Assembly: GCA_963969495.1 (NCBI GenBank)
Contig: OZ018323.1
Span: forward strand, 72,698,920-72,762,919
DNA length: 64,000 nt
From: Ceratothoa steindachneri
Lineage: Eukaryota; Arthropoda; Malacostraca; Isopoda; Cymothoidae
Reading direction: 5' to 3'
The translations under genes were made by a program, and so were the position numbers. Shown here piece by piece: positions 22,343 through 33,609 of the stretch; the first letter of the stretch is position 1, and every line of letters starts with the position of its first letter. The notes under the pieces were generated by a model. It did not search any database. It had not been told where the DNA came from and worked only from the letters and a program-made list of their open reading frames with translations.

Positions 22343-24879
22343 GTCTCCCCATAACCTCCACTTAATTATGGGGGAGTTGCAAGCCACATCCCTCCCAACT
22401 TTAAAAAAGATTCCTAAAATTTCTAATTTGAAAGGTTAACACCAGATTTGAATGCAAAAGGCGATTGCTAAATTTCAGCGGCACTATCGTCGTCTTAAAT
22501 TACTTAATAACTAAACAATCCAGGGAAAAAGTTAAATAATCTTCACCTTTAAATAAATTAAAAGTTTGTCCCGAAAAAGTTGCCTCACTCAGTTCAAAAG
22601 GATTTGGTGAAAAAGTAAGTTGAAAAATCGACAAATATTGCTTCCGATTAAACAAACCGTCAAAGTAACTATATTGTAAAAATAGTGCTAAATCTTCAAG
22701 CAACGAGAATGTAGACCTCAATCAATATTGGACTTTCCTGAAAATATATTTAAATACAGTAATCTTTTTAGCCGGATTTTCCATTATTTTCACTTTACCT
22801 TCAAGAAATTATTAAATCGTTCGAATTCTTTTTTTAATATAATGTCTCTTTCAAGAGGCAAGTAAATAAGAAGAAGACATTGCAATAGTTGATTAAAAGA
22901 ATGTTTTCAATTTTTCTTGTTTAATATTTTGTTTATTCACATTAATAAAATTTTTTCGTGGTCATTATTAACATCCAATAAGTAATTGTAACTCAAATAA
23001 ACGTAAACAATTGCATTTATACAAATACATATTATGTGAATTAGGCTGGAAAAAATATCCATTCTTCAAAATTAATATTAAGCAATATAATAAACGTACC
23101 TTAAATGCTAGTTATATTTCGGGATATTTATTACTTCTATTCAGTTATCTCGTGAGTTCTTCGAATTATTTATAGTACCCTTCTATACCATTATTTGTGG
23201 AAGAGATTCTAAATTTTTAACTTATTTTAAACCTTTTAATTCAAATTAAAGGATAAAGAGACCCATCATTTTACTAATGTAATTTATTGTAATTTATTAT
23301 TAGTTTCAGCTATCTTGCTTTAATGAATTTAATCTCATTCACTTGCATCTATATTTAAGGGAATACAGAAGAAAATATCCATAAATTGATAGCTGCCGAC
23401 AATAGGATTATAGAAAAAGTTATGAATATATTTATGAAAAAAAGTAGAAAATATATTTAGAGCGTATAACACCGCTTATTGTTGCTGTCGATATTTATTA
23501 GAGTGTCAACATATCCTTTGATTTGTAATTTTTAATATCTCTAAATGGTTCCAAACTCGGTTGTTAAATTGTAAAGTCAGCGCAGTAGTATTTTTCAATT
23601 ATTTATTTAACCTAAAACGGGGTTTCTTCTCTGTCTCTCTCTTTCCAACTATTTGTGAAACCTTTATCTTCCAATTTATCATTTTTCTCCATTGATTTTT
23701 TCTTGCAAATTCACTGATAAATAAACAATCGAGTTTATTACTGTTTTCCCATCTTAAATTTTCCTCATTTTTAATAAGATTTTTAACAAAGTTTCAGTGA
23801 TTATAAAATTACATGGCTTTATTTAAATACAAAAGATAAATATCTCTCAACATACCTATATACATTATGGTAGATACTACTCACTTTCAGTTGCTCTATA
23901 CAATTTCTTTCCTAGTAACACTAACTAATCCCTTTTAGGTATGTGCAATGCACTTCCAATCTATTTTAAAAAACTAATCAATAAATTATCCAACCTTTAC
24001 ACAAATCAATCCGCATCGCTAAATTAGTCTGGGCGCTTAAATCTCGCCGATTGCTTCGTGTTTAAATCACGAAATTTCCCCCTTAGCACCTTTACAATTT
24101 ATCCCTGAGGGTTAGGATTTACTACCCAGATTGTAGGAATAATCAAAAGCTAACATTATCTTCATGGGTTTAGCAACGTTTAATTATGTAATATCAATGC
24201 ATGTGGGTGGATGTGTAAATGGAGGAATCAATACCCCTGCCTCAACGGAAACCTAGAGTAGCGGCAGCTATCTTCCGCTTCTAGTTCCCCAAGAAAATTG
24301 CTACTCCATCTCAGGTCACCTTTTACACCTCCTTTAAATCTTCCAATATCTTTTCCGCGCCTGTTTAGACCGAACAAAGGATGAAAAGGAACCTTTCTTT
24401 TTCTGAGAAATTTTATCTAATGAGATAATCCACATAAATTTTATGATTCTTGGTCTTTTATTTTTTGTATTAGCCTAGCATTTAGGAATTCTTTTATTCT
24501 AACTTATTTACTCTCTGATAAGTTTTATAAATATAACAATTAAGAAATTTCAAACATTATTTAAGTACCTTTTTCATAGCAAACATTGTGTACGTCATTC
24601 TGAAAATTTGAGAAATGTAAACATTTGACTCAAAGCCTATTGGACCGACTACAGATAAACCATCGTAAAATGAGATAACTTAACTTTGCTTGTGGTTAAG
24701 TGAGCTAAGTTTATTGTGTTTAATAATTCTGTATTTCAGGGGTCTTATAATATTACTTATACTTAAACTTAAGTTATTAAAAATCAGTCATCCTAACGAT
24801 TATTCAAAGCTAAGCGGTCTATTAAAGTAACCGTGTAAAACTTTTAGTTAATTTATATGTAAATCTTTACTTGGACATT
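22343..24879. other. AT-rich intergenic DNA
   Basis: No gene found. A tRNA-like string near 24,030-24,075 was considered and rejected. The open frame 22,721-22,500 (-) has no motif. Confidence 0.45.
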
Positions 24880-25000
24880 GATAGTTGGAATATCTTTGCT
24901 GGGTCATGTCAGAGATGCATTATCTTGACTATTCCAATTTAGAGATGGAGTATCTTTACTATTCCAATATAGTAGAGATGTATAAACATTACTAGTCATC
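24880..25000. repeat. Short degenerate tandem repeat (~32 bp)
   Basis: Roughly three units based on AGAGATG...TATCTTTACTATTCCAAT, with starts near 24,909, 24,941 and 24,974. Confidence 0.5.
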
Positions 25001-27143
25001 ACTATTTAACTTCTTGATCCGACACATTGTGACTTTTATAGTGATATTTAGGCTTCATCAGGCGCCATTGTATTTTATATGGTCACAAAATTTTTCGATA
25101 GGATTTGTTACCATTTTTGAGGAAACAATGCACTGAAATTGTTTTTATCATTTATACATATTAAACAATCATTTTTACCTGCATAATACACCCAAAGTGA
25201 AACAGTGAAGGGAAACACAAATTGAAGATATATTACCGACATCTTTCAATTTATATGAAACAAAACCTGGCCTATGTATGTAATTTGTGCTCTCGATCTT
25301 TTCATCGTGGACGAGATTAACTGAACGAAGAATGAAATAGACACAAAGATCTGAATGTGAATCACGTTCGAGCAAGAGGAGACAAGATATCTGGTATTAT
25401 AGTGTTTTGACAATAACAACCACCTATAGAGCTCTTCGTTTCATGCGTCAGGGATATATCAATATGAATACCGATAGAGGAGGAAAAATAGTACTTAAAT
25501 CTGGGGTAGCGGATACGAGCGTCCCCACCCAAGATACTATTTCTCCATCGGTAGGCTCCCTATAACCTAACATAGAGTGTATATGTTGCTTTGTGTGTAG
25601 CTACATACCCCGCGGTTTTAAATTGAACTTGTGCCCCAATGGGGTTTCAGCTCGTGATACCAGTTAAGTTTGAGTGCCCACACTCCGTGGGATGAACGTG
25701 CCCTTCACCGCTATAAATCAAGAGTGAGGATATAACCCTGGGCTGTGAAGGTCATAGAGATGACGTAATTATGTCAGGGTAAGGTGATCGCGCTTCCGAG
25801 AGGAATGCCAGCTAATTTTCGAAATTCCAACTTCGGTCGGGGTTTTGTTTCAATTCCGGGGGTGGTGCATTTTCTTTCAATTTCGTGAGAAATCTTTGAG
25901 GATTATTTCAACATCTTTCTCGCGGTAAAGATTAACGGAAGATGTTGAATTTTAAAGGTGTACGAATACCTATTTCTCCTCACTGTATCACTTCTGTACA
26001 TACCAAAGGAAATCACAAGCGATAGCGCAACATTTTTATTTTAAATCATTCGTTTGGATTAGTAAATATTTTTTTCATTTATTAGCTGTTGTTGCCTATG
26101 TACAAATGGCATCTGATTTATATAAGGATGTTACTCATCAGCGTTCAATCATTAGATTACTACATAACAAGTTAATCCCGAGGATTTTATCAAATTATGC
26201 ATTCATATGGCTGCACAATACCTTATTTACTAGTTAATGTACAACTGTCCATGTTACTCAAGAGACACTTTTAAAAATGGTTGTTACGAGATTAAGTCGA
26301 AAATAATATTACTATTTTTGTAGTTAATAGCCCCCAAAAAGAAAAAGTGGTATCATAACCAGGTAAAAAGCTGAGGAATATATTACTTGAACCATTAAGT
26401 GCTTAAGAAAGAAAATAGGAGATATAAAATTGAGAAATTAGGGGAAACTATTTTTACCGCTATATGAAGGTGAATAAATGAGTTGGATTCATCGCTATTA
26501 TAACTACGACGCTCATCGACTGAGCCACCATCCTCAACACCAAAAAAGGTTGCTTCAAGAAATAGTGAGAGACAAGAGAATTGTCTTTTAGTAGGAGAGG
26601 CCACGGGCTTTTTTGCTTATAATAAATAAGAATTAGTACATCATATGTCATGAGATTTTCACTTATCACTATTTATATGTTCTAGAAATCTTATAACAGT
26701 TTTTGAGTAACAGTTGATTGGCTTTATAGCACCCTGTTGCCAAGTAATACATAATATTTTTCATAGTACTTTAGGCTGGAGAATTAATTATAGAGATAAA
26801 ACATAGCTAATCTTAAAAGCAAATATTTTTGAGATAGCAATGATTAAAAGTTAAAGAAAAATTAATTAAGCTTGATTAAAGAAAAATTAAGGGAATTTAG
26901 GCATATCGGATATTGAAACCAATCAGCTTCAAAAAAATTGTAGCAATTGCTGCTTTAATGACAGTAATAACGTACTGAATCCCAAAATTTAATTTGTGCA
27001 TTGGTAACTGTCCAATTTAGTTTATTTATAAGTAATTATACCACAAATAATCCATCTGTCAAAAATTAATTATATTTGAAATTTTTAGCTTTAACGAACT
27101 CTGGCCTATCGCCTGACCTGTTTAATTTTGGCAACTATATAAT
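25001..27143. other. Intergenic DNA with a GC-richer island at 25,430-25,870
   Basis: Most of this is AT-rich and empty. The block 25,430-25,870 is clearly more GC-rich (e.g. GCGGATACGAGCGTCCCC, CTTCGGTCGGGG) but encodes no recognisable protein and shows no clear terminal repeats. It may be a decayed LTR, SINE or other inserted element. Confidence 0.4.
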
Positions 27144-27558
27144 ACAGGGTGCGGCAGAACCGATTAAGCAGTTTTAAGGAGTTATAAAAGAGTAAGGGAA
27201 GTATAAAGAGAAGAAATATTATTATACTCGAGGTTAGCAGTACATACCATTTATAATCCCTAGGTTCTGAAAATAATGTCATGAAGATGTCGGCCGTTAA
27301 CAGAAACACACTGTTGGAGTCGATCTCAGGACTTCTTCAATAATCCGCTCATTTAGCTGTGGTAGGGTGCGAGGGTGACGTTTAAACACTTTTTCTTTCA
27401 GATATCTCCTAAGAAAGAAGTCACAAATGCTCAAATAAGGTAACCGCGCAGGCCACCCTAATTCGCCTCTCTGAGACACTATATGTCCGGGAAACATGCG
27501 TCTCAAAATATTGAGTAAATTTCGGACTGTGTGAGCTGTAAACCAACATAATGGCTTC
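27144..27558 (-). pseudogene. mariner-like (IS630/Tc1/mariner) transposase 3' part with terminal repeat
   Basis: On the minus strand, TAHTVRNLLNILRRMFPG, then WPARLPYLSICDFFLRRYLK and VFKRHPRTLPQLNERI (27,560-27,310) match the second-D-to-third-D region of insect mariner-like transposases (canonical forms: DGA..HTAR, then WPARSPDLS.CDFFLWGYLK). The first D here is lost and SPDL is changed to LPYL. The 3' end carries ACAGGGTGCGGCAGAACCG (about 27,145-27,163), the usual terminus of these elements. The 5' part is missing, because the coding sequence stops where a copy of repeat family D begins (about 27,555). Confidence 0.78.
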
Positions 27559-27690
27559 AAATTTGGTTAGGATTGGCCGAATGGTTACAATGTTATTACC
27601 AAACCTAAAAAAGCAAAATCGAGACCGGCAGACCGACCGAACGAACGACATAATGAGATATAGAGTCGCCTGTGACTAGACTCACACGGA
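27556..27690 (-). repeat. Dispersed repeat family D, inverted partial copy
   Basis: Read on the minus strand, GCGACTCTATATCTCATTAT, then CGTTCGGTCGGTCTGCCGG, then GGTAATAACATTGTAACC and ATTCGGCCAATCCTAACC are the left end and first tandem unit of the family. It breaks into the mariner-like transposase. Confidence 0.65.
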
Positions 27691-28754
27691 ACTAAAAATG
27701 CAGGTGTTCTAAGAGAGATTTTATATTTCTAATATTTGCATATTTTCTCTAGGCACACTTTATTCATTTTAGCAAAGGATCGTTTTATCAGTTGCAACTC
27801 TGTCAAGTGGCGTGAGGAGGTTCTGTGTAACTTGACATAAAATACAGTTTTTGGTCTCAGAGCGATACTAAATCGATATCTGCTAAATCGTGCGATCTTT
27901 ATTTGTTGTGGATTTTGGTGGATTTCCATTTTTCTTCGATAATCTCAAGTCTGCTATCCTCATACAGCTTTATTTAGTGTGAAATAATATTGTGACCGAT
28001 TACAAAACCATGAAATACAATACAGTTTTATTCTTGACTCTTCTAATTGAACACCTGAATTCTGAGGGAACCATCAAGCTTAACTTTGTTCGCTCTCCTA
28101 ATAAATAATGAATATCATAAGTAGAATTCTGTAATACACGTGGAAAAGTGTTGCCATAAATTCACAACAATTTTTTGCGTGTAACATTTAAGCTATAATT
28201 TATCGATCACTAGTTTTAGAAGCAGTTATTTCTCATAAACAGATTACTTTCTTCAAATTATTTTTTATCTATGTTTATATCAAAGAAATCGTGGGCACTA
28301 TCAGAGGCAATCTACATAGAATATTCTGTTCTTAATAATAATTTTTCTCTAATTTTCATTTACAAAGAACTATTTTTACTCTGAATTGCAATTAACTCAA
28401 ATAGAACAGAATTAAATTACGACCTTCTCTTTAGCAAAAAAAATTGCTGGACAATTGGGACTTCACGTGGCAATATAGTACGTGGGCCCTAGAAATGCTT
28501 AGACACCTTTCGGCCTCAACATACATGCCCAGAGGACGCATTTTTGGAAGTGGATTCAAACACTCTTACACTTTGTCAAACAATTTAAGTGTGAAAAACT
28601 AAAAACCTTCTTTTGAAAAACGTTATTTCTTTTGTTCAAAGAGAAAATTTAGCATCGGGCGTGTAAAGGAATAGTTCCTGAGGCACGGCCTATAAATTCG
28701 AAAGGGGAGCCAAAAATGCCAAAAAATGCTTCAACAAGTTTTGTAACTGGTTTA
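27691..28754. other. Intergenic DNA
   Basis: No gene recognised. The 67-codon minus frame 27,929-27,729 was checked as a possible transposase N-terminus and rejected. Confidence 0.45.
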
Positions 28755-29010
28755 TTAGTCGCGTGCGACTCTATATCTCGCTATGACGGTCGATCAGTAG
28801 GTTACCTTTGGCCTTTGGTTTTGTTAATAACATTGGCCTTATTTGGCCGATTGTAACGGAATTTAAAATCCTTATGTTGTTATACATTCTCTTTCGAATA
28901 AAATAATTGCTAAGGTCCTGCCAAGGTTAGTCCTGAAATAATTAAAAGCTTCGTAGGTCGTAATTTCATAAGTGAGAATAAGTGAGAGCACGCGACTTTG
29001 GTCAGCAGAC
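28755..29010 (+). repeat. Dispersed repeat family D, short copy with mirrored ends
   Basis: The left end AGTCGCGTGCGACTCTATAT (about 28,759) and right end GAGCACGCGACTTTGGTCAG (about 28,985-29,004) share AGTCGCGTGC as an inverted terminal repeat. In between is a single ~130-bp unit (GTTAATAACATTGGCC, TTTCGAATAAAATAATTGC, AAGGTCCTGCCAAGGTTAG) plus the closing block CGTAGGTCGTAATTTCATAA. It is the most complete small member and defines the family ends. Confidence 0.7.
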
Positions 29011-30569
29011 TTTATTCCTCTGTGTCAATGTATCTTTATGTAGCAGCTGATAAAAATCTTTTCTTTTACTTTACATTAACATATTATTGTACAACATAAT
29101 TTTATTAGGATTTTTCTCTAAGAGCCTCTTTCTAAGTTTATTTGTTTCCTTTATCTTCAATTCTCCAAAACAACAAATGTTCTTCTTTCTTCTCTCGACA
29201 GGATTAATGAACCTATTTTCCTCAGAAAAATTATCGTCAGGAAATCTCATCCTCGAGTCATGGGTGAAGGATATGGATTGAGAAACATAGTTTATGACTA
29301 CTCTTTTTATCTCCCCTCCTACCTCTGTTATATTCAATATTTTAATATATCCTATTATATACATGTGTGTATTCAGATAGGTATTCGCTATATCAATTAT
29401 TTACTGAAATCGATTAAGATAATCTGCACTTGTACCTCCCTTGATTTTTCAGGAGTGACAAATTGAATCAATAGAACGATTAGTGTCTTATTAAACCATA
29501 ACATGCTACTGAATTATCTGAGCTCTCACAAGGTTTAGTAACGCGTAGCTAAAACCCTGATCTTTGAAGCCTACAAAACACCAACGAAACTTGTATTATT
29601 TCCTCATTTAGGAAACCAGAAAACACCGACATGCCTGTATTTTTCCGACACCCTTTTCATAAAATAGGGCGAAAAGCAATACTATAAATTGGAAGTGCCT
29701 TTGCCATTTTCTGGAGATTCTATTTTTCGCCGCAAATTTTTTCTCTTTTCTTTCCCTTATCCTCCTAACTTACATATTTTAGCTATGAAAAAGAATCAGT
29801 GCTCAAAAGGGGAAAGGTCGTTACCTTCACACTGTAACAGAAAAACGCTATAAATTTTATCTCTTCTGTTCAGCAATTATGAATTGTTGTCTGGGAAAAA
29901 ACTTCTCCAGCAAATAATTTAATAAAATTGAATACTAATAGGTATGTAGATAAAATAAATTTTGATATATAATATTATAAATTATATATAGTTCTTGTTG
30001 ATGCTTATGTACAACATATTAAGTTCAACGAGAGTCTCTGATAATTAGTTTAAAAAGTTTCCAATCTACTTATAAAAAAAACACTATGAAAATTATTCTG
30101 ATTTCATCTTCTTAAAACTAATGTTGAGATTCTTGTTTGTATCTGAACACCTTAAAAATAAGCCCGTGCAGTGGATCCCAACGTTTGCCTTACTTTGAAT
30201 AATATGACCAATAAGAATTCTTTGATTTGACTCATCTAATTAGAGTTGAAAATATTTATTGTATTTATTCACGAAGTCAATTGTATTTATATTAACCAAT
30301 TTTTCCGAACTTGTATGTATGACTCTTAATCATGTTTGTTGACAAACTTAATTAAATTATTTAACGAATAGAGGACTGAAAGGCATTAATAGCCCTTTGC
30401 TGATTAAGTTTACATATAATAATTTCCTTTCCATTGAAATTCAATTTGACATTAATTTAAAAAGTGCCTACAAAATTAAATAATATAGAACTATTTATTA
30501 ATTCCCATTTTTTGCTTTAAGTAATGATGTGAGAATATACTGAGAAATTTCTTAGAGCATTTAGGCTCC
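29011..30569. other. AT-rich intergenic DNA
   Basis: Short open frames at 29,071-29,466 on both strands have no recognisable content. Nothing else supported. Confidence 0.5.
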
Positions 30570-30925
30570 CATGCATGCGACTCTATAAGTTACTATGTTT
30601 TTTAACAATAACATCGTAACTATTTGGCCAATTCTAACTAAATTTGAAACAATTATGTTGTTTTACACTCTCCTACGATTAATATAATTGCTAAGGTCCT
30701 TCCAAGGGTATTCGGAGAATCATTTGGTAATAATATCGTAACTATTCGGTTGATTCTAAAGAAATTTAAAACCCTGATTTTGTTTTACATTTTCTTTTGA
30801 ATGATATAATTGCCAAGGTCACCCCAAGGTCATTCCGAGAATAAATGAAAGGTTTGAAGGTCGTAAGTTCATACGGTCATAAGGTCATAAGTTAGAATAA
30901 TCGACAGCATGCGATTTAGTTTTGG
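30570..30925 (+). repeat. Dispersed repeat family D, two-unit copy
   Basis: Left end GCATGCGACTCTATAAGTTA, two tandem ~130-bp units (starts near 30,600 and 30,728, each with GTAACTATT.GG..GATTCTAA, then TATAATTGC.AAGGTC), the closing block GAAGGTCGTAAG and a degenerate right end GCATGCGATTTAG. A local GGTCATAAGGTCATAAG duplication lies near 30,870. Confidence 0.7.
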
Positions 30926-31370
30926 TTTACTTGTTTAGAAGTTATTTACAATCACCCATAAGGAAGAGATAAGAAAATTGAGCACAGGATAACACAAACA
31001 GGCGAAACATTTTGAGATTCCTCCTATCAATTTTTGTTACAAAAAGAAGGAAAATATTGGTGTTTGCCCTCTTCTCGATATGTGGATGTTTGTTCTGTGT
31101 AACTCTATATGTGTGAAATTTGTCCTGGTGGGCAAGATTCTTGTGTTTAAGAAATGAACCAATGAAAAGCTAGCTTCATTCTTCACACATAAGAAAGTTG
31201 ACTGAATTCTGGAAGAAACGTCTAGAAACGATTTTTTTCCTACAACCTGGCTACTAAGTCTTTCTCTATAGTATTGTGCACTATGTACAAATTTTCGCCA
31301 GCAAAGATGTGTTTCATGAATAGATTTCTATATTTAGTGTAAAACTACAAGGAAACTGGCAATTTCGTCC
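30926..31370. other. Intergenic DNA
   Basis: Nothing recognised between the repeat and the CR1-like relic. Confidence 0.5.
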
Positions 31371-31800
31371 CGCCACAGCTTGAATACCCTGTACAATTCT
31401 GGTTCCCAATCCCGAGGAAGAACATTGAACGCCTGGAAAGGGTACAGGCAAGAGCCACAAAATTGATCCCTTTTACTAGACATAAAAGCTATCAGCATAG
31501 GCCTCAAGAAGAGGGGATGTTCTCCTTGGAATCCAGCTAACTAAAACTTTTAAGATAATATGATGAGTTAAAAACGTAGATCACATGAGTTTTTTCACGT
31601 TCAATACAAATGCTAAACTTAACCAGGGTTACAGCTGGAATAACTGCAATTCCATACTAGCATTTGTGGCAACTTTATATGGTCCAAAATCTGAGGAACG
31701 TGGCACCGTCTACTGTCAGAAGTAGAGAAAATATTGTCAGTCGAACAGTTCAAATCTCGACTTGACGAGATAATCAACACCTTGACCTAGATGGTACCAC
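31371..31800 (+). pseudogene. CR1-like LINE, C-terminal end of ORF2
   Basis: The segment near 31,378-31,480 reads PQLEYPVQFWFPIPRKNIE then RLERVQARATKLIP, the conserved LEY.V..W.P...K.IE.LE.VQ.RATKLI block that follows the RT in CR1-group ORF2. Further on, NVDHMSFFTFNTNAK corresponds to the usual NVD...FFTLN stretch, and WHRLLSEVEKILSVEQFKS ending RLDEIIN with a stop (about 31,710-31,794) is the family C-terminus. Frame changes at about 31,490 and 31,600 disable it. The RT and endonuclease are missing (5' truncation, normal for LINEs). Confidence 0.8.
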
Positions 31801-32312
31801 CTTGTTATAGATTGTAGATTAGAGGCAAGTAGATAGATTTTAACTTTTCTATTTACATTTGATGATTGTATTCTTTTTCACAGCACATTCAGGTATCGTT
31901 TCCACTTTCAAGCCCTCAAATGCACGTGGGAGAGGTGGGTTGGGGTATATTCATCTATGCTATTCTTTCTCTTATGCTCTAGGTTAGGGCCTTCTCAAAT
32001 TCTGCGGAACGTGGAACCGTCTACAGTCAGAAGTAGTGAAAAGTTTGTCAGTCGAACAGTTTAAATCTCGACTTGACGAGATAATCAACATCTTGACCTT
32101 GATGGTACCACCTTGGTATAGATTATAGATTAGAGGCAAGTAGATAGGTTTCAATTTTTCTATCAAAATTTACTGAATGTGTTCTTTTTCACAGCATTTT
32201 CAGATATCGTTTCTGCTTTTTGGCCCTCCAATGCGGGTGGGAGAGGTGGGCGGGGAGAGCTTTCATCTATGCTATGCTTTCTCTTATGCTATTAGTTAGG
32301 GCCTTCCCAAAA
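31691..32312 (+). repeat. 311-bp tandem duplication of the CR1-like 3' tail
   Basis: Unit 1 (31,691-32,001) and unit 2 (32,002-32,312) are about 85% identical. Each holds the last ~30 codons of ORF2 (the second as WNRLQSEVVKSLSVEQFKS), the stop region and the 3' UTR ending in TTAGGGCCTTC.CAAA. A third unit starts at 32,313 but stops after a few bases. Confidence 0.85.
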
Positions 32313-32732
32313 TAGTACCTTCAAGGTATGATCACCAATGTCCCTTGAGGTACTACTTTACCTTCCAAGTCCTTGTAATTTATTTATCTATATTTGTAAC
32401 ATCATGATTGATATGCCCAGCACCTGTTATCATCCTCTTACGTATCAAAATTTTTATCTCTATATACCAATGAAATTAACTCTGATTATTCTCAAATTTT
32501 CTTGCCAATAGTTTTTTCATTATGCAGATTTTCTGTGGACGCATCTAAAATTACGATATGAGAAATATTTGAGCATTCGAAACAGAGAGAGCCCTCTGTC
32601 TTGAAATCTCCAAATGAAATTCTATTCAATTCACGTAAGATATGCACAGATATATTTTATTCATTCTCAATAAATACTGAAATGTAACCAGTTTTCCTGA
32701 CTTTTGTGTAATTTCGAATTATTAAAATAGTT
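32313..32732. other. Spacer upstream of the candidate exon
   Basis: AT-rich. A small hairpin (GTACCTTCAAGG / CCCTTGAGGTAC) lies at 32,316-32,354. No other feature. Confidence 0.45.
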
Positions 32733-32738
32733 TATAAA
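32733..32738 (+). promoter_or_regulatory. Candidate TATA box
   Basis: TATAAA about 30 bp before a plausible start region (about 32,762) and 81 bp before the ATG of the candidate signal-peptide exon. TATAAA strings are common in AT-rich DNA, so the weight comes from its spacing. Confidence 0.3.
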
Positions 32739-32813
32739 TCTGATGAATAACTTGTTCATTATAGATGTTTCCGGGCTAAAACTCTAAACGGAACTCCTTT
32801 GTTTGTGTTGCCG

Positions 32814-32867
32814 ATGTCGACAGCTGCCCGTTTTCCTTTTTTAGCATTGTGCGTTGCGAGTTTCTTG
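32814..32867 (+). CDS. Candidate first coding exon: signal peptide ending at a splice donor
   Basis: The ATG at 32,814 opens an 18-codon frame, MSTAARFPFLALCVASFL: a short polar start with one arginine, then a hydrophobic core, as in a secretory signal peptide. The frame ends exactly at codon 18 against TTG|GTAAGTT, a near-perfect 5' splice site in phase 0 (GT at 32,868). Upstream are a TATA box at 32,733 and a GC-richer leader of about 50 bp. No downstream exon is recognised before the family B relic at 33.6 kb; the next exon may lie far away or the match may be chance. It is the only segment in the window that looks like part of a host gene. Confidence 0.3.
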
Positions 32868-33609
32868 GTAAGTTCATTATAATTTTAGTTGTTTAGAAGT
32901 TTTCCTGGAAACAATTTGTGGTGGAATTTGTGATATATGTAGGTGTTTTGGGGCCGAAGATCTCCAAAGAGGATATTTTTGTAAATACATGAATTCTTTT
33001 TGTGGTTTACGGCTTTATAATGTATTGTTTCTGTTTCACGGTCTAAAATATTGCATCATAGTTATTTTATAATTTTATAGTTGCAAGTGTAAAAGGATAA
33101 GAACTAATTGAGTATCTCAACATAATATTACATTACTTAGGGCATAGTCTATCACCCAATTTTTTAGCACCTTTCAGCTTTCATATAGTAGACCATAAAA
33201 AAATTGAAAATGAAGATGAAAAAAAATCGTAACACGCTCATTTAAAAGAGACCAATTTTTCCAATAATTTTCTTTTAGGTGGGGTAAGGCTGGTTGTATT
33301 CAATTGTTATAGTTCTCGTCTCTGAGGCTAGAGATGGGTAATTTTCGTACAGGAAACAAATTTGCACTTTGACTCCCAATTTATCTATGATTAAGTCATT
33401 TGTAGATTGATTAATTCTTTGTTCGTACATTACTCGGGAGGCACTATAGATTTATAACGAATTTACGAGATATTTACAGAGTATTTCTTATGGAGGGGTT
33501 TTAGATTCACTATTCACATGTATTATTTTTGTTTTATGCAAACGGGACTTTCTAATAGTCATGTTCCGGGCTAAGATGAGTAAAAGGACTAGAGCCTGAA
33601 CAAGTCACA
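32868..33609. other. Possible intron or intergenic DNA
   Basis: AT-rich with no clear acceptor-flanked exon. Confidence 0.35.

Noticed and set aside
24030..24075. tRNA-like or SINE promoter string (GTTTAAATCAC as a B box)
   Set aside because: The A box is not convincing, no cloverleaf can be drawn, and no 3' tail or target duplication is visible.
27729..27929. 67-codon minus frame as the N-terminus of the mariner transposase
   Set aside because: No helix-turn-helix or mariner motif, and it is separated from the transposase by a repeat copy.
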